64,000 nt of DNA, from the NCBI RefSeq assembly GCF_000384195.1, contig NZ_KB913034.1, positions 1,495,714-1,559,713 on the forward strand. The letters are read 5' to 3'. The translations under genes were made by a program, and so were the position numbers. How positions within the stretch are numbered: position 1 is the first letter of the stretch; the number at the start of each line of letters is the position of its first letter. The notes below the pieces were generated by a model. The model ran no database searches and had not been told where the DNA came from. It saw nothing but the letters and a program-made list of their open reading frames with translations. This document shows, one piece after another, positions 35,143-43,635 of the stretch. The DNA comes from Allobaculum stercoricanis DSM 13633. GTDB taxonomy: Bacteria; Bacillota_I; Bacilli_A; Erysipelotrichales; Erysipelotrichaceae.

Positions 35143-36453
35143 ATGAAAAACAAGAACAAAGATCTCAATATGAATCAAAACAATCCAATCGCTAACGAAA
35201 ACGACGCTATGGATCCAAATGATCTTTTTGCGCCCGATTGGAAAGAAAAATCTTTATCGAGAACGCGTCGCCGTCAAGAGCGGATCAAACGCCACGACCA
35301 AGATTATGAACCCCTTGCTCATTCTGTGCCATCCAAACAAGAATCAAAAGATATCGTGCAAATCGATCCAAGTGTTTTGCAACAAGATCAAAATTCCACA
35401 AAACAAAAGGATCTAGACGAAACGATCGAGCAAGCTACAATTGCCTCTAAGCTTGAGTCAAGTATGAACCAAGCCGGAACTAAAACACATAAACGTCCAT
35501 TTCTTGTTCCTGCTTTGCTTTTATCCGTTGCTTTAATTGGTAGTTCTTTAGGGGTGTCTTGGTATTTAGGCAAAGATGCTACAGGTAATACTCTAGCAAC
35601 ACTCTATGAAGAAGAAAAAACTCAATATAACGACTATGCCAATACGATTCATTCGTTAACCAAACCAGAAGGTTGGAGCGATCAAGCATTTGAAAATCTC
35701 AAATTTGCGGCATTACAAGCTTATGATCAAAGCCAACTCAACACCCTTTCTTTAGCATTAGAAGGCAATATTGATGCCAAAGCACAAGCGGATCACTTAA
35801 CGAGCGTTTCTAGTCAAAATGGCATTGAAGCATTTAAAAACTTATTCACAAAACCAGACTCCATTCCAATGAATGTCATCAATGTGGCCGAACATGAAGA
35901 TATGATTGATTTTGTGATGAGCTATGGCCAATCGGCCGCTATTGATCCAAACCAAGTTACACTTGGTGATGTAACCCAACAAATGCCGGATCTGAAAACA
36001 TTTGATCCTGCTTGGGGATATATCGATTATGGCATTGGTTGCTTTGCCGCTAATGGCGCCGCCCCAACTGTCATTGCTGATGTCTTCTCATTTTGTTTAG
36101 ACGACCCAACACTCACACCCTATCGTGTTGCGCAATGGGCAAATGAGGCGGGATATGCATTAAATCCCGTTGTTTCTGCTGACAACAACATCGTTTTAGC
36201 TGCTTCTGGACAGTTTGGCGTAAACCTCAATCCGTTATTGAACTATTCAACGCTCATTACTGATCAAATTGCTTATGGTTATCCGGTCATTTTAATAACC
36301 GGAACAATTGAAGCGCCTTATTTCTATGCCGTTTATGGTTTAGATGAAGCAGGTAACTGGCTTGCTTATGATCCACTTTCTGCAAGTTCACCAGTTGTTC
36401 TCAATCCCGAACAAACTGAACAAACTTTAATTAAAGCTTACGCTTTATGGTAA
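35143..36453 (+). CDS. Membrane-anchored C39-like protein lacking its catalytic residues
   Basis: This 436-residue paralogue of the C39-like peptidase at 23541-24590 has a charged cytoplasmic N-terminus (1-115), one membrane helix (119-141), a stalk and the C39-like domain. The domains align through WGY-DYG/WGYLPYG, APT, DPTLTPY/DPTITPY and the final YALW/YAWAYW. At the active site Gln196 becomes Thr286, Cys216 becomes Ala306 and His305 becomes Phe394; only the Asp (410) remains. It should be an inactive peptidase fold, perhaps a binding protein or regulator. The frame is intact, which argues for a retained function. Confidence 0.78.
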   Translation: MKNKNKDLNMNQNNPIANENDAMDPNDLFAPDWKEKSLSRTRRRQERIKRHDQDYEPLAHSVPSKQESKDIVQIDPSVLQQDQNSTKQKDLDETIEQATIASKLESSMNQAGTKTHKRPFLVPALLLSVALIGSSLGVSWYLGKDATGNTLATLYEEEKTQYNDYANTIHSLTKPEGWSDQAFENLKFAALQAYDQSQLNTLSLALEGNIDAKAQADHLTSVSSQNGIEAFKNLFTKPDSIPMNVINVAEHEDMIDFVMSYGQSAAIDPNQVTLGDVTQQMPDLKTFDPAWGYIDYGIGCFAANGAAPTVIADVFSFCLDDPTLTPYRVAQWANEAGYALNPVVSADNNIVLAASGQFGVNLNPLLNYSTLITDQIAYGYPVILITGTIEAPYFYAVYGLDEAGNWLAYDPLSASSPVVLNPEQTEQTLIKAYALW

Positions 36454-36470
36454 TTTCACTCATTCCAGAA

Positions 36471-36504
36471 AAACCGGACTATCTTGAATCAATCCGGTTT
36501 TTCT
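36471..36504 (+). terminator. Terminator of the degenerate C39-like gene
   Basis: AAAAACCGGA and TCCGGTTTTT form the stem, followed by a T-rich run. Confidence 0.85.
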
Positions 36505-36525
36505 TTTTGCTTTTTTTCCAAAAGA

Positions 36526-36560
36526 AAAAGTCCACTTAGCCTCAATGGCCAAATGGACTT
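36526..36560 (-). terminator. Terminator of the lipoprotein gene
   Basis: AAGTCCA and TGGACTT with an inner GGCC-containing loop, then TTTTTC on the minus strand. Confidence 0.7.
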
Positions 36561-36568
36561 GAATTCAT

Positions 36569-37558
36569 TTATTCGGGTAATTCTTGTTGTGGGGTATCTG
36601 TTGTTGGTGGAGTTGGCGTTGAATTGTCGGGATCTGTAACGATTGGTGGGGTTGTTTGTGAGGATGTTCCTGTTGTTAAGAAATATACTTTATTTCCACA
36701 ATCGTCTTGGCCTTCTAAATAGAAGAAGTAGTTATAAGGGCTTTGGCTATTCCATTGTGTTCCAGCTGTATATAAATCACTGAAAGAATAGTAAACCGAT
36801 GTTCCGACAGGGGCATTAGAAATTGGACAAGCATTAGGTTGTTGCGCTCCTGGATTTTGATTCACATTGTCATTAATCACAGGTTCATCATTTGTGCTGC
36901 TATCTGTTTGTGAATCTGGATCAGATGGCACTTCGTTATCAAATTGATCACTTGCGCTAATCTGTTGGTTTTTCCCAACGACTTTAATCGTGATTTCTAA
37001 TGAGTTCGTATTTCCAGATGCATCTGTTGCCACAACAGTCACTGGATATTTCCCTTCTGTTGTTAAATCGTAATCGCCATTGATACTAATCGTAACATTA
37101 TCTTTATCACGAGTACGATAAACATTAGAGAAGTTATAGTCTTCATTGCCCACTGGCACTGTCACAACTGCTGCTGGAGAAATAAATTCTGGCATCGTTG
37201 TATCTTTGATGACTAAGCGAACTGGATAAGATTGATCTTTGTATTTTAATGTCACTTCATAAGTTCCTAAGCTTAAAAAGTCTTTTCCTTTAGAAGTAAC
37301 GGATTGATTCATTTGATTGTATGTATATTGGAAGTCATCTGTTTTTAAATCCGATTCAACTGTAATATCAGCCACATCAATATCGTTCGAATTATCGGCT
37401 AAAAATTCTGCTGGATCTAAAATAACAGGATCTCCAAGTTCCACAGTCTTCGTGCTCAATACATTTAATTTTGATGAGTTAGATGAGCCGCATCCAACTA
37501 ACGTCGCTCCAAATAATACACTGGAAAGCATTACGGCAAGCATTTTGTTTTGTTTCAC
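36569..37558 (-). CDS. Lipoprotein with Ig-like (DUF5011-type) domains
   Basis: This 329-residue lipoprotein has a signal sequence and lipobox LVGC at residues about 20-23. Two beta-sandwich regions follow: residues about 45-110 (GTYEVTLKYKDQSYPVRLVIKDTTMPEF) and about 115-185 (EGKYPVTVVATDASGNTNSLEITIKV), the second typical of DUF5011/Ig-like domains. A Gln/Asn/Asp-rich linker and a Pro/Thr tail end it. A GTG start at 37558 is chosen because AAAGGAG lies 7 bases before it; an ATG at 37543 is less well placed. Function is unknown; surface binding is likely. Confidence 0.72.
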   Translation of the reverse strand: MKQNKMLAVMLSSVLFGATLVGCGSSNSSKLNVLSTKTVELGDPVILDPAEFLADNSNDIDVADITVESDLKTDDFQYTYNQMNQSVTSKGKDFLSLGTYEVTLKYKDQSYPVRLVIKDTTMPEFISPAAVVTVPVGNEDYNFSNVYRTRDKDNVTISINGDYDLTTEGKYPVTVVATDASGNTNSLEITIKVVGKNQQISASDQFDNEVPSDPDSQTDSSTNDEPVINDNVNQNPGAQQPNACPISNAPVGTSVYYSFSDLYTAGTQWNSQSPYNYFFYLEGQDDCGNKVYFLTTGTSSQTTPPIVTDPDNSTPTPPTTDTPQQELPE

Positions 37559-38107
37559 AAACAAACTCCTTTCGTTTGCTCAAAATTCTTTTTTGATCGA
37601 GTGCTTTGCAACTTGTCTATTTAACCCGATATAAATAGACAAACTTGAAAACTTTATTGCCCTCAATTCACGCAAAATCTGAATACAAGCAAGTATTTTA
37701 CTCTTTTGTCACTCCAAATCCAATTCTATAAAAAGGATCTGTCATGTTCTATCCACTTTTTTGCTTAAAAGCGGATGGTTCATCCAAGAATCGTCAGATT
37801 CTTTTTCTTTTTAAAGTGGTTTCCACGTTTTTTCTCGAGCTCATTTCCACTTAGACTACCCAAAAGTTTTATTGAGTTATTAAGATAAATCTATATCCAA
37901 AGATTGATTTCATTCTCTCTTACTATTGTAACGATTTATATCCATTTGCCCACGAAAGAAAACGAAATCTTTTCTGAACATTTGTTATATAACAAGATTC
38001 AGTCCGATTCAAACTCATTCTAAAAACAATCTTGGATCTAAAAAAGTTTACAATATGTTACGTATTCAAAATTCAATAATGGATAAAAAAGATAAGGAAT
38101 TGAACAG
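37559..38107. other. Divergent intergenic region, no gene
   Basis: About 550 AT-rich bases between the lipoprotein gene and chrA. A TTTACA near 38046 could be the chrA -35, without a strong -10. Nothing else is recognised. Confidence 0.4.
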
Positions 38108-38764
38108 ATGAATATTTATTTAGATTTGTTTGCGACTTTCTTTCGCATCGGTTTATTCACCTTTGGCGGTGGACTTGCGATGCTACCGATGCTAGAAAAA
38201 GAAGTCGTCCAAAAAAAGGGTTGGGCGACCTATGATGAACTTGTTGACTACTTTGCGATTGGTCAATGTACGCCTGGAATCATCGCCGTCAACACAGCTA
38301 CATTTGTTGGCTACACGAAAAAGAAATGGAAAGGGGCTGCCATTGCAACTTTAGGCGTTGTTTCTCCATCGCTTGTCATCATTATTTTCATTGCCTCATT
38401 AATGACCTCATTTGCAAGTCTAGAAATTGTCCAACACGCATTAGCCGGCATTCGCATTGGGGTTTGTGTTTTAATCGGTCAAGCCGTTTGGAAAATGATG
38501 AAAACCGGCGTCAAAGACGTATATGGTCTTGTCATCTTTTTGGTGATCTTATTGGCTTCTTATTTCAATTGGCTTCCTGTTGTTTTATGTGTTGTTTTCG
38601 CCATGATTTGTGCTTTGATCTATTGCCAAATCGTCAAAAAGAAAACAGGCGTTTCTCCGGCATTAAAATTTGCGAATTCCGGTGTTCCACAAAAAAGCAA
38701 GCAAGAAGATCATCCTACAGAAAAGCAAGAACAAAAATCGCAAAAAGAAGGTGACGCATCATGA
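38108..38764 (+). CDS. chrA: Chromate transporter ChrA, first half
   Basis: This 218-residue protein covers one CHR domain. It has FATFFRIGLFTFGGGLAMLPMLEKEVV at the N-terminus, then FAIGQCTPGIIAVNTATFVGY, the conserved substrate-path motif. Several membrane helices follow and the last 40 residues form a soluble Lys/Glu/Gln tail. Short-chain ChrA proteins work as pairs of single-domain genes. AAGGA lies 9-10 bases before the ATG, and its stop overlaps the second gene (ATGA). Chromate is the known substrate of characterised members. The natural substrate here may be another oxyanion. Confidence 0.9.
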   Translation: MNIYLDLFATFFRIGLFTFGGGLAMLPMLEKEVVQKKGWATYDELVDYFAIGQCTPGIIAVNTATFVGYTKKKWKGAAIATLGVVSPSLVIIIFIASLMTSFASLEIVQHALAGIRIGVCVLIGQAVWKMMKTGVKDVYGLVIFLVILLASYFNWLPVVLCVVFAMICALIYCQIVKKKTGVSPALKFANSGVPQKSKQEDHPTEKQEQKSQKEGDAS

Positions 38765-39321
38765 TGCTTTGGTTAACATTATTTTTCGAGTTTTTTAAAA
38801 CGGGTCTATTCTCTATTGGTGGTGGTTTAGCAACCATTCCGTTTCTCTATGAAATGATGGAACACTACCATTGGTTTACCGAAAGCGATTTGTTAAATAT
38901 GATCGCCATCTCTGAATCCACACCTGGACCCGTTGGCGTCAATATGGCCACTTATGTTGGCTACCATGTCACTGGCAATAATATCTTTGGGGCCGTGTGG
39001 GCAACTTTTGCGCTCGTTTTACCGAGTGTGATTGTCATTTGTGCGATTGCGAAAGTGCTCCAAGCGTATCGTAAAAATCCTTATGTCCAAGATATGTTCT
39101 ACGGTTTGCGCCCTGCTACAGCTGCATTGATTCTCTCTGCTGCAATTGGCGTTTTCATCAGTGTCATCATGCCGGACAAGCAACTAGTCTTCAATGCGCA
39201 ACTTGGACTAACCCTTGTGATCATGGCTGGTATTTGGCTTTTTACAAAAATCTTTAAAAACATTCATCCCATTGCCATCATTTGCCTCAGTGCAGCGATT
39301 GGCATTCTCTTCTCTCTTTAA
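38761..39321 (+). CDS. chrA: Chromate transporter ChrA, second half
   Basis: This 186-residue partner of the preceding gene has LFFEFFKTGLFSIGGGLATIPFLYEM, then MIAISESTPGPVGVNMATYVGY, the CHR-domain motif, and a C-terminal set of helices ending at the membrane. The 4-base overlap implies coupled synthesis and a heterodimer. The motif difference (CTPGIIAVN versus STPGPVGVN) is typical of the two halves. Confidence 0.9.
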   Translation: MMLWLTLFFEFFKTGLFSIGGGLATIPFLYEMMEHYHWFTESDLLNMIAISESTPGPVGVNMATYVGYHVTGNNIFGAVWATFALVLPSVIVICAIAKVLQAYRKNPYVQDMFYGLRPATAALILSAAIGVFISVIMPDKQLVFNAQLGLTLVIMAGIWLFTKIFKNIHPIAIICLSAAIGILFSL

Positions 39322-39398
39322 ATTGAAACTCACTCTAAATTCAACAAGTCATTCGCGGTGAAAATAAATATTTATTTTCACTTCGATTCAAATAAAAT

Positions 39399-39437
39399 GC
39401 GAGGCCTTCTCCTTTGTTCAAGGTTGCCTCGCTTTTT
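39399..39437 (+). terminator. Terminator of the chrA pair
   Basis: GCGAGGC (39399-39405) and GCCTCGC (39426-39432), followed by TTTTT. Confidence 0.85.
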
Positions 39438-39475
39438 ATTTATGTTGACCTTCATTCAAGGTTATGATTTAAACG

Positions 39476-40309
39476 TTATGTTCCTTTGTGCGTATATTGG
39501 TAGATCCTATTGGCTAGCGCCAAAAAAAGTACGATCAAAAAGAAGATTACGCCTACGTTTTGAAGTGTTTGTTCGATGTCTAATTGGCTTTGACTTGAAA
39601 CATGTTCTACGCCTTGGTAAGGCACTTCTATTTTTTCATTTCCTTTTCTTTGCGCATAGACGACATAGCGTTGATAACTTTCCGGATAAGGATGACAAGT
39701 CATTAAAGTAATCATATCTTGTCCCTCTAAAATCTTGATTGCTTCAATATCATCGGGCTCAATCGCAATCGCTTTGACTACTTCATACTCCAATTGTTGC
39801 CAAGGATTATGAATGACAATCACATCCCCTGCTTCCAACAACTCGATATCACGAAACATTGGACTTGCATACGTTTGGCGATGGGCGGCGATGACGCAAT
39901 TGGTATTTTTACCGCCAATAGGCATACTCGTTTGTCCTAAAACGACAGCGCCTTTATTCATATTGTCCACTGTTGCTCCAATATAAAGAGGCAATTCCAT
40001 CTTCATTTTTTCAATGGTGATATAGCCAATCATATCTTCATCGGTATTTAATTCACTAAAATCAAAATCGTGATGTTCAAAACTCCAGGCATCCTTGAGT
40101 CCACTTTGTTGGTTCAAAGCAATTTGTTCGTTATAGGCCTGCATTTGATCGTAAAGTTCACTATATTGTTTTTCTTCTTCTTTAAATTCAACCACTGTCT
40201 TCGTGATTTGATGTGTGCCATAAAGCTGTTTGACATTGGGATAGATCAACAGAAAAAATCCCGAAATTAATAAAGTGAAAAAGATCAATCCTCTCCAACG
40301 CTTATTCAT
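39476..40309 (-). CDS. Class C-type pilus sortase (second copy)
   Basis: This 277-residue sortase has a membrane helix at each end and a sortase domain between. Catalytic residues are His in IAAHRQTY, Cys in LMTCHPYPES and Arg in SYQRYVVYAQR. The class C lid motif DP(W/F) is not evident; DFDFSELN stands near that place, so it may be lidless or class A/B-like in use. The ATG at 40309 overlaps the stop of the upstream sortase (ATGAATAA). It is the last gene of the pilus operon. An IS66 insertion upstream may reduce its transcription. Confidence 0.85.
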   Translation of the reverse strand: MNKRWRGLIFFTLLISGFFLLIYPNVKQLYGTHQITKTVVEFKEEEKQYSELYDQMQAYNEQIALNQQSGLKDAWSFEHHDFDFSELNTDEDMIGYITIEKMKMELPLYIGATVDNMNKGAVVLGQTSMPIGGKNTNCVIAAHRQTYASPMFRDIELLEAGDVIVIHNPWQQLEYEVVKAIAIEPDDIEAIKILEGQDMITLMTCHPYPESYQRYVVYAQRKGNEKIEVPYQGVEHVSSQSQLDIEQTLQNVGVIFFLIVLFLALANRIYQYTHKGT

Positions 40310-41141
40310 GATCGTTCCTCTTTTTGCGCCAAATCCAAACGGCCACGACAAGCAATAATACGATTAAACCAATGCCAATCGAAACCACATATTCTTTTAG
40401 CCATTTCGGTAATGAGGATGCTTGTTGTTCTTCCTGAATGGGTTGCTCATATGCAATTCGATGACCACGAACGAGTAGGCGATGCGTATTGACGCCATAA
40501 GGTGTGCACGTCAATAGTGTGATCCAATCTTGATTGGGATCTAATTGTAAAAACGATAATTCTTCAGGCAAAATCGTTTCAATCGAATCCACTTGATAAC
40601 AATGGACTTCATTTAACAAATGGATATTAAACGTATCGCCGATTTCAAGTTCATCTAAGCGTGAAAAAAGTAGTGAACTTGGTAAACCACGATGGGCACT
40701 TAATACCGAATGGCGATTCAATCCCCCAATCGGTAAAGATGTAAATTCTAGATGACCGACACCTTTTTTTAAGACTTCTTCACTCGTGCCATGATAAATC
40801 GGCAAATGAACATCAATTTTTTCAATTTCAAGATACCCCATGACGCCATCGCCTTGTGGATTCAAAACATAATCGTAATTTTCCGGGATCATATACCCGC
40901 TTCCCGCAACAAATGGATCGTGCAAAACTTCTCCTGCTAATTGGTCATTGTAAAGATTCGCTTCATTCCATAGCGAGTCTAGTTGTTCTTGATCAGCCGT
41001 AGACAACTTAGCTAGATACGTTTGAATCGTCTCGTTTTGGTGAAGTGTATTGAAATAGTGTAAGCGTCAAATGAATGACGGGTATTAAGATGAATAGCCT
41101 TTTGAGATAATTCGATCAGTTATCTCAGGGGGCTTTTTATT

Positions 41142-41522
41142 ATGAATGATTTCGGCTATTTAGATCTTGGAATAGATTTCTCCAAAGTCAAAAACATTAT
41201 TCTAGTGAATAAACCAGCCGATCTTCGTAAAGGGATTGATGGTTATGCTTCTATCATTCAGGGAATTTATCACCTAGATCCAACGGATGGTTCTTTGTAT
41301 CTTTTTACTAACCGAACCAAAGATAAAATGAAAGGAATCCTCCATGATGGCAATGGTTACTGGTTGGTCTATAAACGTCTAGCTAGATCTCATTTAAAAT
41401 GGCCTTTTACTGAAATAAATCAATATCAAACAATCAGCTCATCACAGTTACAAGCTCTACTATCCGGAATGACAATTGTGCCAGACCCTCAATTTTTACC
41501 TCAAAAACCAAAATACATTTAA
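41142..41522 (+). CDS. tnpB: IS66 accessory protein TnpB
   Basis: This 126-residue protein has the IS66 Orf2 core ILVNKPADLRKGIDGYASIIQ, GSLYLFTNRTKDKMKGILHDGNGYWLVYKRL. TnpB is needed with TnpC for transposition in several IS66 elements; its biochemical role is unclear. A GGGGG-containing leader precedes the ATG. A strong hairpin follows directly at its stop codon. Confidence 0.93.
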   Translation: MNDFGYLDLGIDFSKVKNIILVNKPADLRKGIDGYASIIQGIYHLDPTDGSLYLFTNRTKDKMKGILHDGNGYWLVYKRLARSHLKWPFTEINQYQTISSSQLQALLSGMTIVPDPQFLPQKPKYI

Positions 41523-41549
41523 CCCAGCAGGCCACTCTGCTGGGTTTTT
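41521..41549 (+). terminator. Intrinsic terminator between tnpB and tnpC
   Basis: AACCCAGCAG-GCCACT-CTGCTGGGTT is followed by TTTT. It overlaps the tnpB stop and would limit read-through into tnpC. Confidence 0.85.
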
Positions 41550-41654
41550 GACAAGAACTATATACATATGAAAAAACACATATTTAACATACTTAAATTT
41601 AATATAATATCTTATTAAGTTTCATATTATGCATAAATAAGATATAATACAGTT

Positions 41655-43436
41655 ATGGTAAGAATAGATCCTGAAATTAAACAAAAAATCCGAACTAACA
41701 TAGCGACTCAGATTCGTGAACAAACAAAAGACATGGACAAAAACGATGTCGTGAATTTACTTATTGATACAGTCTGCGAATCTCAAGGCAGAAAAGAGCT
41801 CAATAATTATCTCCAAAACGCTCTTTTTGCCGCAAAAACTGAAAACATTCAACTCAGACTCTTTGACTTAGATACCTTAGAACCAACTGATTTGGAAAAA
41901 GACACAATCGAATTCTTGAACGAAAAACGTGAAGCCTGTGAGATTACTGAAGAACAGTATCGCGAAGTTTTAGCTAAAGTCCAAAATCATCGAAAAAAGT
42001 TGGACAACCAATTAAACGATCTGAAAAAGCTAGATGCCGTTAAGAAAAACAAACCAAGAAAAGACTGCAGAAACCACGAACCCGATATCATCGATGTTAT
42101 TCAACTCGATGAAAACACTCTCTGCCCATTCTGTGGCAGAAAGATGTCCCATTTAGATTATTCGGAAAAAACCGTTATTGAATACCAACCAGCTCAATAC
42201 CTAATCAGAAAAATCAAACTGGAAAAAAAGGTTTGTCCGGCAGGATGTACAGATGAAAACGGAAAATCGATGATCATCAAAGCTCAACCGAAAGAACCAG
42301 ATCTCATTGACAAGAGCATTGCCACAACTTCTCTTGTTGCCGGACTCGCTTATGAAAAATTCATGATGGGCACACCGTTATACCGCCTTGAAAAGGACGC
42401 CTCTGCTTTGGGAGTAGATCTGTCTAGACAGACAATGAGTAATATTTTACAGACGTGCTATGAACAATATCTAATCCCCATCTGCGAACAGATCAATCAG
42501 GATCTAGTGAAGCAAAATGTCATCCATATGGATGAAACACCGCTACAGTGTCTTGCCTTAAAAGACCGATCGACTTCCTATATGATCTGTGGAGTTAGTG
42601 GAGAATATGCACAACAACAAATGGTTCTTTACCAGTTCAATGAAAGTCGAAAAAAAGAATTTATCATAAGTATGCTTGGGACAGATTTTACCGGCGCACT
42701 CATGACAGATGGACTGCAAGGCTACAGATCCTATCCAGGATGCACAAAACTATCTTGTTTGGCACATGCAAGACGGTACTTTTATGATGCCGTTAACTGT
42801 AGGGATGATTATGCCCAATTGAAAAAGATTTTGAATGCGTATAAAAATTCCGATGATATTCCGGAAAAAGCTCAAGCCTTCCTTCAAGAACATGAGTCTT
42901 TAAATCGTTTAGTTGCCATTTTAAAACAAATCGCAGAACTGTATCAAATCGAGAATGACTTTTCTGATTGTTCAACTGAACAGAGAACACAGGCCAGAAA
43001 AAAGCTAAGCAATCCTCGTTTTGAAAAGTTAGTGCAAGAAGTTGAAATTGTAGCAGAAGGATTCGAAGAGAAAACGAAAGCTCATAAAGCTGCAACATAC
43101 TTCTTGGAGCGTAAAGAAGAATTAGCGAGATACATAGAAAATGGCATTTATCCGATCGATAATAATTTAGCTGAAAGAAAAATAAAGAGTTTCGTGATCG
43201 CAAGAAAGAATTTCTTGTTCTCGAATAGTGTCAGCGGAGCAGAATCGGCTGCTGGGTATATGACACTGCTAGAATCAGCTAAAATGAATGGATTAAACCC
43301 ATTCATGTACCTAGAACACGTTTTGAATACATTGAAGTATTACAAAGAAGAGCAAATTCCACAGAAAGTAGTGGAAGAGTTAGTTCCATACTCTAAAAAT
43401 CTTCCTGAAAACTTATATCTTCAGTCAAATAATTAA
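41655..43436 (+). CDS. tnpC: IS66 transposase TnpC
   Basis: This 593-residue protein has an N-terminal coiled region, a zinc-finger-like CPFCGRKMSHLDY, and a DDE domain with VIHMDETPLQ (first Asp), LMTDGLQGYRSYPGCTKLSCLAHARRYF (second Asp) and GIYPIDNNLAERKIKSFVIARKNFLFS (Glu). All catalytic residues are present. It may have its own promoter in the AT-rich 41550-41650 stretch. The start lacks a clear ribosome site. Confidence 0.95.
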   Translation: MVRIDPEIKQKIRTNIATQIREQTKDMDKNDVVNLLIDTVCESQGRKELNNYLQNALFAAKTENIQLRLFDLDTLEPTDLEKDTIEFLNEKREACEITEEQYREVLAKVQNHRKKLDNQLNDLKKLDAVKKNKPRKDCRNHEPDIIDVIQLDENTLCPFCGRKMSHLDYSEKTVIEYQPAQYLIRKIKLEKKVCPAGCTDENGKSMIIKAQPKEPDLIDKSIATTSLVAGLAYEKFMMGTPLYRLEKDASALGVDLSRQTMSNILQTCYEQYLIPICEQINQDLVKQNVIHMDETPLQCLALKDRSTSYMICGVSGEYAQQQMVLYQFNESRKKEFIISMLGTDFTGALMTDGLQGYRSYPGCTKLSCLAHARRYFYDAVNCRDDYAQLKKILNAYKNSDDIPEKAQAFLQEHESLNRLVAILKQIAELYQIENDFSDCSTEQRTQARKKLSNPRFEKLVQEVEIVAEGFEEKTKAHKAATYFLERKEELARYIENGIYPIDNNLAERKIKSFVIARKNFLFSNSVSGAESAAGYMTLLESAKMNGLNPFMYLEHVLNTLKYYKEEQIPQKVVEELVPYSKNLPENLYLQSNN

Positions 43437-43478
43437 GGCGCTGTATTCTGTTTAGCTACAAACAGAATACAGCGCCTT
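43435..43478 (+). terminator. Terminator of IS66 tnpC
   Basis: A perfect 19-bp stem starting AAGGCGCTGTATTCTG with a 6-base loop, overlapping the tnpC stop and followed by a short T-run. Confidence 0.85.
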
Positions 43479-43635
43479 TTATTCTAATAACACACGTCAT
43501 TCATTTGACGCTTACGAAATAGTTAGACACGGCAGGATAAAGGAAAATCCCAGCGCCAATCATGAAGATCATGATTGGCACTAGGATGTTCAAACGTTTC
43601 GGTTGTTTTGTTTGTTTTTCCTGTTTATGCATACA

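Larger units (their letters stand above)
41060..43515 (+). mobile_element. Complete IS66-family insertion sequence
   Basis: This 2456-bp element has perfect 21-bp terminal inverted repeats beginning GTAAGCGTCAAATGAATG (41060-41080 and 43495-43515). It is flanked by the 8-bp direct duplication GAAATAGT (41052-41059 and 43516-43523), the size typical of IS66. It encodes TnpB and TnpC but no TnpA that I can find. All frames are intact and the ends are undamaged, so the insertion looks recent. Confidence 0.97.
40302..43632 (-). pseudogene. Class C pilus sortase split by IS66
   Basis: The N-terminal 39 codons lie at 43516-43632 (MHKQEKQTKQPKRLNILVPI, a membrane helix, then LYPAVSNYF). The rest lies at 40302-41059. 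Removing the IS66 and one copy of the 8-bp duplication restores a continuous frame ...VSNYF-NTLHQNE... of 288 residues, normal for a class C sortase. The body has the lid DPF, His in SAHRGLP, Cys in LLTCTPYG, Arg in THRLLVRG and a C-terminal helix. The gene is disrupted; a shortened product from a TTG at 41006 would lack the N-terminal anchor. Confidence 0.95.
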
